Shown: positions 8,382 through 14,853 of the stretch, in pieces
How positions within the stretch are numbered: the first letter of the stretch is position 1
Layout of the letters: the number at the start of each line of letters is the position of its first letter
Source: an uncultured Selenomonadales bacterium
Lineage (GTDB): Bacteria > Bacillota > Negativicutes > Selenomonadales > Selenomonadaceae
NCBI GenBank assembly: GCA_937915725.1
Contig: CALGGV010000234.1
Coordinates: 1 to 16,826 of the forward strand
Direction of reading: 5' to 3'
DNA: 16,826 nucleotides
Notes under the pieces: model-generated
Seen by the model: only the letters and a program-made list of their open reading frames with translations
The model's database searches: none
Told to the model about the DNA's origin: nothing
Made by a program: the position numbers and the translations under genes

Positions 8382-9935
8382 ATGCCGATAAACCTTTCTA
8401 ATTTTCGTGTAATAAATTCTTCAAATAAATTGCCGGATTTTTCACACCCACTTGAAAAAGAACGCTTAGAAGAATTAAAAGGCGATAAAGTTTTCAATAT
8501 AGGAGCGTTAAAAAAAATTAAATCATTTAGCCTAGCTGAAATAAAAAAAAGTAAAATTATTAATATAGATGCTTTAAAAATACGTAAAATTTTCAATATA
8601 ATTTTAAATTTCTTTGGAAAACATTATGCGAATTTTACTACTATTGCCCAAATTCCCGACAGATATTTTCCCGTAACATCAGAAACTTTTCCGAGATTGT
8701 ATAATTTATATAAAACTGCCTGTAAAAAATTGGAAATTCAAAAAGATTATACGCTGTTTTGTACAATGGACTATACGCGCAATGCCAAAACTATTGGTAC
8801 AGATGATAATTGCGTTATTGTTATTGACAGTTCGTGCATTGAAGATTTTTCTGACAGACAAATTCTGGCGTTGCTGGGGCGTGAATTGGGACATATAAAA
8901 ATGAAACATATAACCTACCTTAACGCCTTTGATATGATTGACGATTTAATTTGGAGCATACCACTCGGCAGTAAGCTTTTTAGCCCTGCTTTAGTAAATG
9001 GCGCAAAAGGACTTTTCTTAGAATGGTTGCTTGTAGCCGAATACACCGCCGATAGAGCCGCTGCTATTGCTGCAGATGGCGTTCAGCCTGTAATGCAAAA
9101 TCATTTAATGACAAGCGGAATTGAAGACGCCGTCGACTGTCAAAATTACAAACTTTATATGCAAGTTCCTTTTTCAGAAAATATTAGCAATCTTAGCCGT
9201 GCGGCGCAGATTGTTTTAATTGGAACAATGAAAACATTCCCAATTCCATTTGTAATACCACGAATGCAAGAACTTGAAAAATGGAGTACTTCCGAAGAAT
9301 GCGCCAAAAATTTTCCTAATGTTTACAATAATAATTGCAATAACAATGCTACAAGGAATATTTCAAAAAGTTTGGCTAAAGGGCAGAAAGTTGAACTGAC
9401 AAAAAATAATTCTGCGCTGAAAAGAATTTTGATTGGACTTGGTTGGGATATAAAAAATAGTGAAGAAACTTTTGATTTAGATGCGGCGGCTTTTTTGCTC
9501 CAAAGTAACAACAAAGTTTCTTGTGATGAAGATTTTATTTTTTATGGTAATTTGAAACATAATAGCGGCTCCGTCGAACATATGGGCGATAATTTGACAG
9601 GCGCGGGCGAAGGCGACGACGAGCAAATTAAAATTTTTCTTGAAAAAGTTCCTGTCAACATTGCAAGAATTGCTTTTACGGTTACAATCTATGACGCCGA
9701 ACAACGCAAGCAAACTTTTGGACAAGTTTCAAATGCCTATATTCGCATTATTGATGATTTAACTCAACAGGAATTAATTCGTTACAATTTGGGCGAAGAT
9801 TTTTTTGTTGAAACGGCTGTAGTTGTCGGCGAAATTTATCGCTATAAAGGCGAATGGAAATTTAATGCTGTTGGAAGTGGATTTAAAGGTGGTCTTACGG
9901 CTCTTTGTAAAAATTATGGAGTTGATGTCGAATAA
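8382..9935 (+). CDS. M48-like pseudopeptidase fused to a C-terminal TerD domain
   Basis: A 517-aa protein with ATG 8382 and AAGGGGA 8 bases upstream, 2 bases after copy B's stop. Residues 20-30 carry the DFSHPLEKERL motif. Residues 35-75 are an insert with a repeated [FI]NI[GD]ALK pattern. Residues about 95-310 are M48-like, with RELGHIKMKH (167-176) at the zinc helix and EYTADRA (220-226) for the third ligand. The first histidine of HExxH is Arg167 (CGT), while E168, H171 and E220 remain. After an Asn-rich linker (315-326), residues 328-517 form a clear TerD domain: LAKGQKVELTK, GLGWD, FDLDAAAFLL (364-373), DEDFIFYGNLKHNSGSVEH, GDNLTGAGEGDDEQI (402-416) and FGQVSNAYIRI. TerD proteins bind calcium through such acidic motifs and belong to tellurite/stress-response systems. 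The TerD half looks fully conserved, while the peptidase half is probably inactive. Confidence 0.9.
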   Translation: MPINLSNFRVINSSNKLPDFSHPLEKERLEELKGDKVFNIGALKKIKSFSLAEIKKSKIINIDALKIRKIFNIILNFFGKHYANFTTIAQIPDRYFPVTSETFPRLYNLYKTACKKLEIQKDYTLFCTMDYTRNAKTIGTDDNCVIVIDSSCIEDFSDRQILALLGRELGHIKMKHITYLNAFDMIDDLIWSIPLGSKLFSPALVNGAKGLFLEWLLVAEYTADRAAAIAADGVQPVMQNHLMTSGIEDAVDCQNYKLYMQVPFSENISNLSRAAQIVLIGTMKTFPIPFVIPRMQELEKWSTSEECAKNFPNVYNNNCNNNATRNISKSLAKGQKVELTKNNSALKRILIGLGWDIKNSEETFDLDAAAFLLQSNNKVSCDEDFIFYGNLKHNSGSVEHMGDNLTGAGEGDDEQIKIFLEKVPVNIARIAFTVTIYDAEQRKQTFGQVSNAYIRIIDDLTQQELIRYNLGEDFFVETAVVVGEIYRYKGEWKFNAVGSGFKGGLTALCKNYGVDVE

Positions 9936-9970
9936 AAAATTTAAATTATACATTTTGTAATTTTAAAATT

Positions 9971-9999
9971 TTGACATTTTAGCAAAATTGTTATATATT
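9971..9999 (+). promoter_or_regulatory. Promoter of the RiPP cluster
   Basis: Consensus TTGACA (9971-9976) and TATATT (9994-9999) are separated by exactly 17 bases. They lie 88 bases before the PqqD-like gene. This is one of the clearest promoters in the window and suggests the peptide cluster is transcribed separately from the TerD operon. Confidence 0.65.
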
Positions 10000-10086
10000 A
10001 ATTAAAATTAAGATTCTTAATATATTTAACAATTACATTCAGTTGTTTTTTGATTATACGGTGTTTTTTTGAAAGAGGAGTCAATT

Positions 10087-10359
10087 ATGTTGGCGCAACG
10101 TGTTTTGTACAGGAACTATGCAGATTATCTTTATATTCTTAACTTAAACACTTCAAAATCTTATGTGTTTGAGGGAATAGCTTGCGATTTGATGGATTAT
10201 TTGTCCGAGACAACCAATATTGATTTTGAAAAAATTATTGCTTATGTTGAGGAAAATTATGAAGTTGAAAATCCACTGCAAATGCGCGAAGAAATTGACA
10301 AATTTATAAATCTTTTACAATCTGAAAATATTTTGATTGGAGGTAATAATAATGACTGA
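10087..10359 (+). CDS. PqqD-like RiPP recognition protein
   Basis: A 90-aa protein with the size and pattern of the PqqD family, which binds the leader of a precursor peptide and presents it to a radical SAM enzyme. Visible features are an N-terminal strand region DYLYILNLNTSKSYVFEGI (13-31), matching the 'Y-L-N-x-x-T-x-x-Y' hairpin of this fold, then CDLMDYLSE and a final helix ending FINLLQSENILIGG. The ATG at 10087 is chosen because AGAGGAG ends 6 bases upstream; the frame extends back to a TTG at 10069 that overlaps the SD. Its last 8 bases overlap the first precursor gene, whose SD lies inside this gene. The two are therefore likely to be translationally coupled. Confidence 0.82.
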   Translation: MLAQRVLYRNYADYLYILNLNTSKSYVFEGIACDLMDYLSETTNIDFEKIIAYVEENYEVENPLQMREEIDKFINLLQSENILIGGNNND

Positions 10360-10507
10360 AAAAAAATCTAATGTAACAGCTGATAAAAAGGTTTACAAAA
10401 AGCCGGAATTGGTAAAATCCGTCGAATCAGGGAAAATTTTTAACATGCTTTGCTTGAGTTCTTGTGGCAGTCAAGTCAGCAATGTTAATTCTAATTGCGG
10501 ACATTAA
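10352..10507 (+). CDS. RiPP precursor peptide 1 (51 aa, Cys-containing)
   Basis: A short ORF with GGAGG (10339-10343) 8 bases before its ATG, overlapping the end of the PqqD-like gene. The peptide has a charged leader starting MTEKKSNV and containing KKVYKKPELV (12-21), close to the 'Y-x-KP-x-L' leader motif seen in several clostridial Cys-rich RiPP precursors. The C-terminus is a Ser/Asn-rich core, CLSSCGSQVSNVNSNCGH, with three Cys and no Lys or Arg. Sharing the MTEK start, the KKxYKKP motif and a CGxQV core with the next ORF marks the two as paralogous substrates of the downstream radical SAM enzyme. The cleavage site is not evident; no GG motif precedes the core. The modification type (for example Cys thioether links) is inference. 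Confidence 0.8.
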   Translation: MTEKKSNVTADKKVYKKPELVKSVESGKIFNMLCLSSCGSQVSNVNSNCGH

Positions 10508-10535
10508 GCATTCAAGTAAGAGAGTAAAAATAATT

Positions 10536-10721
10536 ATGACTGAAAAAGTTTTAAATGCAGTTGCAACGAAAAAAAATGTAATTGCAACAAAGAAAAAAAA
10601 GCTTTACAAAAAACCGACTCCTATAAAATTTATCCAAAGAGACAACAGATTCAAGGGAACCTGCCTCTTTTGCGGACCACAAGTTGGCTGGGCATCAAAT
10701 CCGCCTTGCGGCAGAGGTTGA
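10536..10721 (+). CDS. RiPP precursor peptide 2 (61 aa, Cys-containing)
   Basis: The frame is open from a TTG at 10464, but the ATG at 10536 is chosen because it restores the MTEK start shared with precursor 1; the SD is weak (AGAGAG near 10519-10524). The leader is very lysine-rich and contains KKLYKKPTPIKF. The core is CLFCGPQVGWASNPPCGRG, with three Cys spaced C-x2-C-x11-C compared with C-x3-C-x10-C in precursor 1. Conserved core positions are the first two Cys, the GxQV after the second, and the final CG. This core adds aromatic and Pro residues. The stop lies 3 bases before the radical SAM start, and the SD for that enzyme is inside this gene's last codons. Confidence 0.78.
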   Translation: MTEKVLNAVATKKNVIATKKKKLYKKPTPIKFIQRDNRFKGTCLFCGPQVGWASNPPCGRG

Positions 10722-10724
10722 AAT

Positions 10725-11765
10725 ATGAATTACATTAATCCTGAACATTTTATTGACGATATTTGCGCAAAAAATCATATTCTTCAGCGAATTTGTTTTG
10801 AGGTAACATATCGCTGTAATGAGCATTGCAAACATTGTTATGTTTTTGACGAAAAAAAATCTGCCGCCGAAGAATTAAGAGTTGAGCATTATTTCAAGCT
10901 TTTTGACGACTTGCTAAAAATGAATACGTTGCATATAACTTTCACGGGCGGCGATCCAAGTCAACGCAATGATTTTACTCAAATATTGCGCGGCGCGGTT
11001 GAACGTGGTTTTGCTGCCACTATTTTTACAAATGGCACGGGTTATTCTGAAGAAACGCTTGATGAAATTATTAGCATTCATCCTGCTATGATAAGTTTCA
11101 GCGTTTATTCTGGAAATCCCGAAGAACATGATGTAATTACCGGTGTAAAGGGTTCATTCCAAAAAACTTTGGCAACGCTAAAAAAAGTTAAAGATGCAGG
11201 AATATTGGTAACAATTAAAACTCCTGTAATGGCTCCAACATTAAACGGGTTACCGGCTATTAAAGCGTTATGCGAAGAACTCGACGTGCGCCCGGAAATT
11301 ACATATTTTATTTGTGCAACCAATCATGGAAATATTTCACCAACAAAATTGCGTTTGGGGAGTGTAGATAAATACAAGCAAGTTATACGGCTTAAACAAG
11401 GCGAAAATTTTTCTGAAGATTTTCAGCCGCGGGACATTCACGATAAAATTTGCGGTGCAGGGCGAATTTCTTTGAGTGTGAATCCTTATGGCGAAGTTTT
11501 TCCTTGCAACGGCTTTTCTTATCGACTCGGCAATATTAAAGATACTCCAATTAGTGAAATTTGGAACGGTGAAACACTTAGTAAACTTTACCAACTAAAA
11601 TTTGAACAACTCGGTAATAAATGTGTAAATTGCTTGTATCGTGATGATTGTCTATATTGCTTAGGAAGTGCGCTTGCAGAAAACGGAGATATTTTTATTC
11701 CTGTTGAAGAAAGTTGCAACATTGCCCGTGCAAATTATGAGTTTCGTTTAGAAAATTCGCAATGA
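10725..11765 (+). CDS. Radical SAM/SPASM peptide maturase
   Basis: A 346-aa enzyme starting at ATG 10725, with AGAGG (10713-10717) 7 bases upstream. The radical SAM cluster motif CNEHCKHC is at C31, C35 and C38, followed by the SAM-binding FTGGDP (73-78). The C-terminal SPASM domain has seven Cys (C243, C261, C300, C303, C309, C312, C331) in a near-canonical C-x17-C ... C-x2-C-x5-C-x2-C ... C layout, which would hold auxiliary Fe-S clusters. SPASM enzymes next to a PqqD-like protein and small Cys peptides typically cross-link the peptide, for example by Cys thioether bonds. Which bond forms here cannot be read from sequence. The N-terminus before the first cluster is only 30 residues, so leader binding is probably left to the separate PqqD-like protein. 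No exporter or peptidase follows. Confidence 0.9.
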   Translation: MNYINPEHFIDDICAKNHILQRICFEVTYRCNEHCKHCYVFDEKKSAAEELRVEHYFKLFDDLLKMNTLHITFTGGDPSQRNDFTQILRGAVERGFAATIFTNGTGYSEETLDEIISIHPAMISFSVYSGNPEEHDVITGVKGSFQKTLATLKKVKDAGILVTIKTPVMAPTLNGLPAIKALCEELDVRPEITYFICATNHGNISPTKLRLGSVDKYKQVIRLKQGENFSEDFQPRDIHDKICGAGRISLSVNPYGEVFPCNGFSYRLGNIKDTPISEIWNGETLSKLYQLKFEQLGNKCVNCLYRDDCLYCLGSALAENGDIFIPVEESCNIARANYEFRLENSQ

Positions 11766-11982
11766 ATATTGAATTGTTTCATTAATTTAACTCGTTGTGA
11801 GGGTAGATTAAAAAATGAAAGATTTAATGCGCAAATTTTGAATCATGAATAAACAAAGGTTAAAAACAAGAAATTTGATTAAAAATCTGGAATAAAGCCT
11901 TTTTCAGCTACCGCGTGAACTTTATATCAGAAAAATTTTTTCTTTTTTGAAAAATTAAAGTTGTATGCTGCTCCTTTTTATC

Positions 11983-12060
11983 GAAACTTCAACATTTTAT
12001 GTTCCTCCTGCTTATGTTTTTTACAGGATAACATTTTTTGTTTGAAGTTTCATTTTTTTT
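11983..12060 (+). terminator. Long-stem intrinsic terminator
   Basis: GAAACTTCAA (11983-11992) pairs perfectly with TTGAAGTTTC (12042-12051). Inner arms ATGTT/AACAT and TCCTG/CAGGA extend the hairpin, and a run of eight T follows (12053-12060). It is oriented for + strand transcripts and lies 218 bases after the radical SAM stop, so it ends either a long 3' UTR of the RiPP operon or a separate small RNA. Confidence 0.7.
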
Positions 12061-12332
12061 CACACAACAAGTCACATTACAATTCATAATGATTTAAAGA
12101 AATATAATAAATTTTGTAAATTCAACTGACACTTACCCAATTTGTACGGATATAATTAAAATTGACAAAAGAATTTTGCCGGACGATAAAAAACATTTTT
12201 ATTGCGTGTATGCAAGCCGCCGCAATTGTTATAACTATGAAAATTTACACTAGGAAATTTTGGAAAAATAGGGAAAAATTGTAAATTAAATATTCTAACC
12301 AGCTGTTTTAAATTTAATTATTCTGTCAAATT

Positions 12333-12341
12333 TGATATAAT
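12333..12341 (+). promoter_or_regulatory. Extended -10 promoter of larE
   Basis: TGATATAAT is a TG-n-TATAAT extended -10 element 29 bases before the larE ATG, giving a leader of about 23 bases. No good -35 box is needed for this class and none is seen. Confidence 0.5.
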
Positions 12342-12370
12342 TATTTTAATATATGATTTAAGGTGATTTT

Positions 12371-13174
12371 ATGGCGACGATTGAAGAAAAATTTGAGAAC
12401 TTGAAAGAATATCTACGCGAGCTTGGAAATGTGGCAGTTGCATTTTCAAGCGGCGTTGATTCAACATTTTTGCTAAAAGTTGCGCACGAAATTTTGGGCG
12501 AAAAAGCCGTTGCAATAACTGCATCATCAGAATTTTTTCCTGCACGTGACATTGAGGACGCCAAAAATTTTTGCCTAACAGAAAATATCAGGCAAATTAT
12601 TTTGAATGAGGAAATTTTGAAGATTGAAAATATAAAAAATAATCCGCAGAATCGCTGTTACATTTGCAAAAAAAATCTTTTCAGTAAAATAAAAACAATC
12701 GCCGCTGAAAATAATCTTGCTCATGTGGTGGAGGGCTCCAATATGGACGATAACAGCGATTATCGACCCGGCATGAAGGCTATTGCCGAACTTGATATAA
12801 AAAGCCCCCTTCGCCACGCTGAACTTTACAAAAATGAAATTCGCCAACTTTCAAAAAAATTAAATTTGTCAACATGGGATAAGCCGGCATTTGCTTGTTT
12901 GGCGTCAAGATTTGTTTACGGCGAAAATATTACAACAGAAAAACTTGAAATGGTTGAACGCGCTGAAGAATTATTGCGCGGTAAAAATTTTAAACAGTTC
13001 CGCGTTAGAATTCACGACAAACTTGCACGAATTGAAATTTTGCCGTCAGATTTTGAAAAACTTTTAAAACTGCGCGAGGAAATTGTACAAAGTTTTAAAA
13101 ATTACGGCTTTGATTATGTTTCGCTGGACTTGCAAGGCTACAGAACGGGCAGTATGAATATTGGATTAAACTAA
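12371..13174 (+). CDS. larE: ATP-dependent sacrificial sulfur transferase LarE
   Basis: A 267-aa PP-loop ATP pyrophosphatase. LarE activates the carboxylates of the nicotinate-derived precursor and donates sulfur from its own Cys to make the nickel-pincer nucleotide cofactor, known from lactate racemase LarA. The PP-loop is SSGVDST (26-32). An NRCYICK motif lies at 94-100, an EGSNMDD segment at 121-127, and the family signature PAFACLASRFVYG places the sulfur-donor Cys at residue 176, the same number as the sacrificial Cys described for Lactobacillus plantarum LarE. Length is normal. The SD AAGGTG is at 12360-12365. No larA, larB or larC is in the window, so the cofactor partners must be elsewhere. 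The gene has its own extended -10 promoter and is followed by an independent promoter, so it is probably transcribed alone. Confidence 0.9.
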   Translation: MATIEEKFENLKEYLRELGNVAVAFSSGVDSTFLLKVAHEILGEKAVAITASSEFFPARDIEDAKNFCLTENIRQIILNEEILKIENIKNNPQNRCYICKKNLFSKIKTIAAENNLAHVVEGSNMDDNSDYRPGMKAIAELDIKSPLRHAELYKNEIRQLSKKLNLSTWDKPAFACLASRFVYGENITTEKLEMVERAEELLRGKNFKQFRVRIHDKLARIEILPSDFEKLLKLREEIVQSFKNYGFDYVSLDLQGYRTGSMNIGLN

Positions 13175-13182
13175 AATTTTTA

Positions 13183-13212
13183 TTGACAATCATAAAATTT
13201 GGCGGGTACAAT
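13183..13212 (+). promoter_or_regulatory. Promoter of the zinc-ribbon gene
   Basis: TTGACA (13183-13188) and TACAAT (13207-13212) with an 18-base spacer, 27 bases before the ATG at 13240. Confidence 0.6.
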
Positions 13213-13239
13213 TTGAAAAAATTTTGGGAGGTAAAATTA

Positions 13240-13824
13240 ATGACAGATTCAAAAATTTTTCGAGTTGAACCAGGAATAACCGCCGAATTAATCGGGCAGG
13301 AAGTAGAAAATTTTTTGCGCAATGAAAAAGAATTGACAGCTGAAGGAATTTCAAGCCCGGACGGCTATTTTGTACAAGCGAAAGAATCTTCGACGTGGAA
13401 AAAATTTGCAGGACTCGGCAAGGCTTTACAAGTTCAAATTATTCCCAGCGGCAAAAATGAAATTATCGTAAATATTGGAATGGGCGAATGGGCAGATAAA
13501 GTCGGCGCGGCGGCGGTCGGTATGATATTTTTTACGCCACTTGCAGTAACGGCGGCTATTGGCGCGTACGGACAAAATAAATTGCCTTCAGAAATTTTTG
13601 AGTGCATAGAAAAATTTATAATTGACAGCGGGCAAAAAATTAGGCGTAATGGTTATAAAAATAATTCCGCAGAAGGAAGATGCCCCGCTTGCGGCGCAAT
13701 TAACCCTAAAGGTAAAAAATTTTGTTCAAGTTGCGGAAAAAAATTAATCGGCGTTTGTAAAAATTGCGGTGCAGATATTGAGCCGGGAAAAAAATTTTGC
13801 GGGGAATGTGGATTTCCCGTTTGA
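13240..13824 (+). CDS. Membrane protein with two C-terminal zinc ribbons
   Basis: A 194-aa protein of unknown function. The ATG at 13240 is chosen because GGGAGG (13226-13231) lies 8 bases upstream; the frame is open from 13183 but that start would sit inside the promoter. Residues 1-85 form a small alpha/beta region starting SKIFRVEPGITAELIGQE, followed by one hydrophobic segment at about 88-110 (VGAAAVGMIFFTPLAVTAA). The C-terminus has two zinc ribbons of the double zinc-ribbon type: C148/C151 with C162/C165, and C173/C176 with C187/C190, both CxxC-x10-CxxC. The likely arrangement is a membrane anchor with cytoplasmic ribbons. It lies between larE and the Ppx gene with its own promoter. Its role cannot be inferred from neighbours. 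Confidence 0.85.
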   Translation: MTDSKIFRVEPGITAELIGQEVENFLRNEKELTAEGISSPDGYFVQAKESSTWKKFAGLGKALQVQIIPSGKNEIIVNIGMGEWADKVGAAAVGMIFFTPLAVTAAIGAYGQNKLPSEIFECIEKFIIDSGQKIRRNGYKNNSAEGRCPACGAINPKGKKFCSSCGKKLIGVCKNCGADIEPGKKFCGECGFPV

Positions 13825-13870
13825 GAAGTTTTAAGTTAAAAATATCTAAAAACTTTCAAAAAAGGAAAAA

Positions 13871-13915
13871 ATGACGCTCTTAACGAATAAACAGAAAAAT
13901 TCAAAAGGGCGGTGA
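13871..13915 (+). CDS. Possible 14-aa upstream ORF overlapping the Ppx gene leader
   Basis: An ATG with AAAGGA just upstream opens a 14-codon frame (MTLLTNKQKNSKGR) whose TGA at 13913-13915 lies 5 bases before the chosen ppx start. Ribosomes ending here could re-initiate on the phosphatase gene. It may be chance in AT-rich DNA. Confidence 0.2.
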   Translation: MTLLTNKQKNSKGR

Positions 13916-13920
13916 GCGAA

Positions 13921-14841
13921 ATGCTTTATGCAATGATTGACGTAGGCTCCAATACAATCCGAATGGCGATTTATGAAATTGACGGCGAGCGCGTAGAAAT
14001 GCTTATGAAAAGAAAAAATTCCGTCGGACTTGCGTCTTACGTCAAAGATGGCTATATGACACGCGCCGGAATTGATAAAGTTGTTGACGTTATTTCAGAG
14101 TACAGATATTTTTTGGACGAATTGGGGATAAATCGTGTTACGGCTTTTACAACGGCGGCTCTTCGCAATTCAATTAACGGCTATGATGCAGTTGAAGAAA
14201 TTTCCTACCGCACGGGTACAAATATTCACTTGATGAGCGGCGACGACGAGGCAACTTTTGATTTTATTGGAGCAACGCACGATTTACCGGATGACAGCGG
14301 TCTTTTAATCGATATTGGCGGCGGCAGTACAGAAATTGTTTACTTCAAAAAACAGACAATTCAAGTTAAAGTGAGTTTGCCGATTGGCTCTTTAAGTTTT
14401 CATACACGTTATACAGGGATTCATATTTTGCCGAGCGCGTCAGAAATTGAAGAAATGCACGCGGAGGCAGAGGCTACAGTAAGCGCGGTTGAGGCTTTTA
14501 GATATGTTTCGCACGCGCAAATTTGCGGTATTGGCGGAACTTTCAAAGGCGCAATGGCTCTCTATAACGCAATGTACGGAATGCCAAAAAGAAATATGAG
14601 AATGGACGTTAAAAGGATTAATGACATTTTACAGCGTTTTCAAAGAGATCATGAATTGATTGTACCAGACAAAGTTTTATTAATGCGAACTGTTCCCGAG
14701 CGAATGCATACATTTATGCCCGGCTTAGTAATTGCTGACGTTTTGGCAAAACGTTTCGGCAGTTATCAAATTATTTACAGCGATTCAGGCGTTAGGGAAG
14801 GTTATATTTATTCAAAAATTTTAAACAATGAAGATTTTTAA
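13921..14841 (+). CDS. Ppx/GppA-family phosphatase (short form)
   Basis: A 306-aa member of the exopolyphosphatase/guanosine pentaphosphate phosphatase family in the actin-like ATPase superfamily. These enzymes hydrolyse polyphosphate or pppGpp. Visible motifs are the N-terminal MIDVGSNTIRM (5-15), TTAALRNS (77-84), the acidic SGDDEA loop (106-111), the DIGGGSTEI phosphate-binding motif (131-139) and CGIGGT (202-207). It has the two-domain length and lacks the extra HD-like domain of longer Ppx proteins. The ATG at 13921 fits the usual 'MLYAxID' start of the family; a GTG at 13912 is possible but would overlap the best SD (GGGCGGTGAG region). Which substrate is used cannot be told from sequence. 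The FkbM gene follows after 12 bases, so the two are probably co-transcribed. Confidence 0.88.
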   Translation: MLYAMIDVGSNTIRMAIYEIDGERVEMLMKRKNSVGLASYVKDGYMTRAGIDKVVDVISEYRYFLDELGINRVTAFTTAALRNSINGYDAVEEISYRTGTNIHLMSGDDEATFDFIGATHDLPDDSGLLIDIGGGSTEIVYFKKQTIQVKVSLPIGSLSFHTRYTGIHILPSASEIEEMHAEAEATVSAVEAFRYVSHAQICGIGGTFKGAMALYNAMYGMPKRNMRMDVKRINDILQRFQRDHELIVPDKVLLMRTVPERMHTFMPGLVIADVLAKRFGSYQIIYSDSGVREGYIYSKILNNEDF

Positions 14842-14853
14842 GGAGGAATTTTT

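Larger units (their letters stand above)
11766..12370. other. 605-base noncoding stretch between RiPP cluster and larE
   Basis: No convincing ORF on either strand. It holds a long terminator-like hairpin (11983-12060, listed separately), a weaker AT-only hairpin at 11934-11956, and two promoter-like elements on the + strand. These are TTGACA (12162-12167) with GATAAA (12185-12190) at 17 bases, and the extended -10 element before larE. The 12162 promoter could drive a short transcript or contribute to larE expression. Confidence 0.5.

Noticed and set aside
9323..9725. Two overlapping minus-strand open frames inside the TerD region
   Set aside because: They are antisense shadows of a strongly conserved TerD domain; no SD or plausible product.
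10464..10535. N-terminal extension of precursor 2 from a TTG start (85 aa)
   Set aside because: It overlaps the end of precursor 1, lacks an SD and would hide the MTEK start that both precursors share.
11105..11594. Minus-strand open frames within the radical SAM gene
   Set aside because: The + strand is clearly coding with SPASM cysteines; the antisense frames have no motifs or SD.
13825..13862. Possible terminator after the zinc-ribbon gene (AAGTTTT/AAAACTT arms)
   Set aside because: The stem is short, AT-only and not followed by a T-run.
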